This document shows, in pieces, positions 61,896 to 64,000 of a stretch of DNA of 64,000 nucleotides. The DNA is from Streptomyces sp. MBT65. Lineage in GTDB: Bacteria; Actinomycetota; Actinomycetes; Streptomycetales; Streptomycetaceae. Position 1 is the stretch's first letter. Each line of letters begins with the position of its first letter. The stretch covers positions 33,234-97,233 of the forward strand of contig NZ_JAENRY010000006.1 in NCBI RefSeq assembly GCF_016612545.1, in the 5' to 3' direction. A program made the translations under genes and the position numbers. A model generated the notes under the pieces. The model saw nothing but the letters and a program-made list of their open reading frames with translations. It was not told the DNA's origin and searched no databases.

Positions 61896-62315
61896 TCACG
61901 GCGCCGGTAGGGCACCGATCTGCTGCATCACCCCGAGGAGGTCGGGCTGGCCCCGTTCGCCGACGATCCGGCCGTCGGCCAGGTAGTAGAAGTTCATGGC
62001 CTGCACCGAGATCTTGTTGCCGCTCGCCGGGATCCCGAAGAATTCACCGTCGTGGGTTCCCCGCATGGTGAACCGCGCGGCCACGGTGTCGCCTTCGGTG
62101 ACCGTCTCCTCCAGCGTCCACTGGACGTCGGGAAAGGCGCCGCGCATCATCCCGATGACTTCCAGGTACCCGTCGGGCCCCCGCAGTGGTTCCGGGTGGC
62201 TTGGCGCGTGGAACACCGCGTCCGGAGAAATGACCTCGTGGGCGAGATCCTCGTTGCCCGTGTTGATGAACTCGACGAAACGGTTCATCACTGACTCGGT
62301 GGACTGCGATGGCAT
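61896..62315 (-). CDS. SnoaL-like/ester cyclase-family protein
   Basis: A 139-residue alpha+beta-barrel protein. NRFVEFINTGNEDLAHEVIS, FHAPSHPEPLRGPDGYLEVI and MMRGAFPDVQWTLEETVTEG, followed by FTMRGTHDGEFFGIPASGN, follow the SnoaL-like polyketide-cyclase/ester-cyclase pattern. Members include aldol cyclases and ketosteroid-isomerase-like hydrolases; most genomic copies have no assigned substrate. ATG 62315 has GGAGAGG upstream. It diverges from the PadR regulator across the double operator, so it is probably repressed by PadR. Confidence 0.85.
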   Translation of the reverse strand: MPSQSTESVMNRFVEFINTGNEDLAHEVISPDAVFHAPSHPEPLRGPDGYLEVIGMMRGAFPDVQWTLEETVTEGDTVAARFTMRGTHDGEFFGIPASGNKISVQAMNFYYLADGRIVGERGQPDLLGVMQQIGALPAP

Positions 62316-62361
62316 CTTGCTGTGCCTCTCCGGAGACGTTTGGGCGGGTACCGGCGAGCGT

Positions 62362-62395
62362 AACATCGAATCGATGTTCACATCGATTCGATGTT
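62362..62395. promoter_or_regulatory. double palindromic operator of the PadR locus
   Basis: AACATCGAATCGATGT (62362-62377) and ACATCGATTCGATGTT (62380-62395) are exact reverse complements separated by 2 nt. Each arm is itself a perfect palindrome (ACATCGA-A-TCGATGT and ACATCGA-T-TCGATGT). Two repressor dimers could therefore sit side by side between the divergent SnoaL-like and padR genes. Confidence 0.82.
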
Positions 62396-62414
62396 CGCAT
62401 GCGAAGATGGGCTC

Positions 62415-62993
62415 ATGCTGGAACTCGCGATACTCGGCTTCCTCGCCGAGGGACCCCTGCCCGGACACGAGCTGCGCCGCCGCGTCTCACAGCTGACCGG
62501 CTATACGCGGCCGGTCAGTGACGGCAGCCTGTATCCGGCGATCAATCGCCTGACCAGGGCGGGCTTGATCGAGCGGCGCACCGACCCGGCCGCGGGGGCG
62601 GCCCGGTACGTGCTCAGCCTGACCGCGGCCGGACGGGCCGACATGCTTCAACGCCTGCGCAAGCCCGCCGACCACGAGATCACCGACTACACCCGGTTCT
62701 ACGTCGTCCTGGCCTTCCTCTCCCACCTGCCCGACGCGGCCGAACGGCACGCGGTGCTGCGCAGACGGCTGGAGTTCCTGGAAGAACCGGCGAGCTTCTT
62801 CTACGACAACGAGCGCCCCCTGCGTGCCGAGGAGATCGCCGACCCCTACCGGCGGGGCATGCTGCTCACCGCCCGCGCCACCAGCCGAGCCGAACGGACC
62901 TGGCTGCGCGAGACCCTCGGCGAGGAACCGCCCGTATTCGAGGCCGCCTGCACCGACAGCGATCCGCATGCGCCCGCCGCTCCCGCGAACTGA
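62415..62993 (+). CDS. PadR-family transcriptional regulator
   Basis: A 192-residue repressor. The winged helix begins MLELAILGFLAEGPLPGHEL, with VSDGSLYPAINRLTRAGLIE as the recognition helix region and RYVLSLTAAGRADMLQRL as the wing. The C-terminal Vir-type domain (residues 85-180) is helical. PadR proteins respond to phenolic or hydrophobic compounds. ATG 62415 is preferred; an in-frame ATG at 62391 overlaps the operator. The quinone oxidoreductase starts 20 bp after its stop, so regulator and enzyme form an operon. Confidence 0.91.
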   Translation: MLELAILGFLAEGPLPGHELRRRVSQLTGYTRPVSDGSLYPAINRLTRAGLIERRTDPAAGAARYVLSLTAAGRADMLQRLRKPADHEITDYTRFYVVLAFLSHLPDAAERHAVLRRRLEFLEEPASFFYDNERPLRAEEIADPYRRGMLLTARATSRAERTWLRETLGEEPPVFEAACTDSDPHAPAAPAN

Positions 62994-63013
62994 CTGCCCA
63001 CGGAGGTACCCCC

Positions 63014-63997
63014 ATGCTCGCATCCTGGTACGACGACCAGGGCCCCGCCGCCGATGTCCTGCACGTCGGTGAACTCCCTGATCCCGTCCCCGGCCCCGGC
63101 GAGGTCCGCGTCCGCGTCACCGTCTCGGGCGTCAACCCCGGCGACACCAAGAAACGGCGCGGCTGGCTCGGCTCGTCCATGCCCTTCCCGCGGGTGATCC
63201 CGCACAGCGACGCCGCCGGAGTCATCGACGCGGTCGGCGCCGGAGTCGACGTCCACCGCGTCGGACAACGGGTCTGGGTATACGGCGCCCAGTCCTACCG
63301 CCCCTCCGGCACGGCCGCCCAGTACACCGTCGTACCCGACCACCAGGCCGCACCCCTGCCCGGCCACCTCAGTGACGAGCTGGGCGCGAGCCTCGGCATC
63401 CCCGGCATCACCGCCCACCGCACCGTCTTCGCCGACGGTCCGGTCGAGGGCCAACTGGTCCTGGTCCACGGCGTTCTCGGCGGCGTCGGCTCCCTGGCCG
63501 CCCAGCTCGCCCACTGGGCCGGCGCCACCGTGATCGCCACCGTCCGCCGCACCGCGGACCTCGACCACGTCGACCCGGCCGTCGTCTCCCACGCCGTCGC
63601 CCTGGACACCGGCGACCCCGCCACAGTCATCCGCTCGTACGCGCCGCGGGGCGTCGACCGGATCATCGAGGTCGCGCTGTCCGACAACGCCGATCTCGAC
63701 AACGCCGTCGCCGCCCAGGGGGCCGTCATCGCCGCCTACGCCACCCGCGCGGACCGCACCGAGATCCCCTTCTGGCCGCTGCTGTTCAACAACGTCACCC
63801 TGCGGCTGCTCGGCAGCGACGACTTCCCCGCCGAGGCCAAGCGCCAGGCCGCCCGCGACCTCACCTCCGCAGCCGCCGTCGGCGCCCTCACCGTCCCCGT
63901 CGGCAACCGTTACCCGCTGGACGACATCGCCAAGGCCCACGACCACGTCGACGCCGGCGGTGGCCACGGCCGCACCCTGGTCACCCTCCCCCAATAG
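63014..63997 (+). CDS. NADPH:quinone oxidoreductase (zeta-crystallin-like MDR)
   Basis: A 327-residue medium-chain reductase lacking zinc-binding cysteines. The N-terminal GroES-like part has GEVRVRVTVSGVNPGDTKKR and IPHSDAAGVIDAVGAGVD; the nucleotide motif is VLVHGVLGGVGSLAAQLAHW (AxxGGVG type) and the C-terminus YPLDDIAKAHDHVDAGGGHG is typical of QOR/YhdH-like enzymes. It would reduce quinones or enones with NADPH, a detoxification step fitting PadR control. GGAGGT lies 6 nt before ATG. It is complete, ending 3 bp before the window edge. Confidence 0.92.
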   Translation: MLASWYDDQGPAADVLHVGELPDPVPGPGEVRVRVTVSGVNPGDTKKRRGWLGSSMPFPRVIPHSDAAGVIDAVGAGVDVHRVGQRVWVYGAQSYRPSGTAAQYTVVPDHQAAPLPGHLSDELGASLGIPGITAHRTVFADGPVEGQLVLVHGVLGGVGSLAAQLAHWAGATVIATVRRTADLDHVDPAVVSHAVALDTGDPATVIRSYAPRGVDRIIEVALSDNADLDNAVAAQGAVIAAYATRADRTEIPFWPLLFNNVTLRLLGSDDFPAEAKRQAARDLTSAAAVGALTVPVGNRYPLDDIAKAHDHVDAGGGHGRTLVTLPQ

Positions 63998-64000
63998 CGC

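Overview
High-GC actinobacterial chromosome, almost certainly Streptomyces. The evidence is GC-saturated third codon positions, GTG starts, AGGAGG-type ribosome binding sites, CBM13-bearing secreted chitinolytic enzymes, a Tat-exported GH3 glucosidase, type I-E style CRISPR repeats, and dense LysR/TetR/IclR/PadR regulation. The mix of catabolic islands, secreted proteins, transposon scraps and many frameshifted genes looks like accessory chromosome rather than core.

Layout. (1) 1-5138: catabolic island with a DUF3500 protein, Zn alcohol dehydrogenase, divergent SDR, DHDPS-family lyase and LysR regulator. (2) 5442-11248: ferric-reductase-like flavoprotein, DUF3533/YhgE-type permease, decayed acyl-CoA dehydrogenase and two TetR genes, one facing a perfect 16-bp inverted-repeat operator. 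(3) 11320-18098: decayed IS-associated genes, a 1232-aa HTH-nSTAND-WD40 protein transcribed divergently from a secreted ribosome-inactivating protein (RIP, ricin A-chain family), an amidohydrolase remnant and the 3' half of a tRNA(CAU). (4) 18857-31906: five-gene branched-chain-type ABC importer, then amidase, nitrilase, IclR regulator, benzoylformate decarboxylase, NAD-dependent hydroxyacid dehydrogenase and aldehyde dehydrogenase. Together they read as uptake plus conversion of mandelonitrile or mandelamide through mandelate, benzoylformate and benzaldehyde to benzoate. (5) 32071-35214: degenerate three-repeat CRISPR remnant with exact 61-bp period, two IS110-family fragments in reversed order, and a MazF-like/ribbon-helix-helix toxin-antitoxin pair.

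(6) 35381-42616: GH19 chitinase and a DPBB/RlpA-like protein, each carrying a ricin-B lectin domain, behind a DasR-like promoter site; RecQ helicase; GH3 beta-glucosidase. (7) 43044-47900: DinB protein, methyltransferase, NarL-type two-component system, hypothetical and secreted proteins. (8) 48596-52126: three-gene membrane-lipid operon (PAP2-diacylglycerol kinase fusion, YihY/BrkB, PAP2). (9) 52185-55909: VOC remnant, truncated EboE, phosphodiesterase and P450. (10) 56311-63997: MFS exporter/TetR pair with an 18-bp repeat operator array, a two-gene hypothetical operon, a small accessory protein, a DNA-ligase remnant, and a PadR-controlled SnoaL-like protein/quinone oxidoreductase locus with a double palindromic operator.

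The strongest biology is the mandelonitrile-to-benzoate island and the divergent RIP/nSTAND pair. All function calls are from reading motifs; no database search was run.
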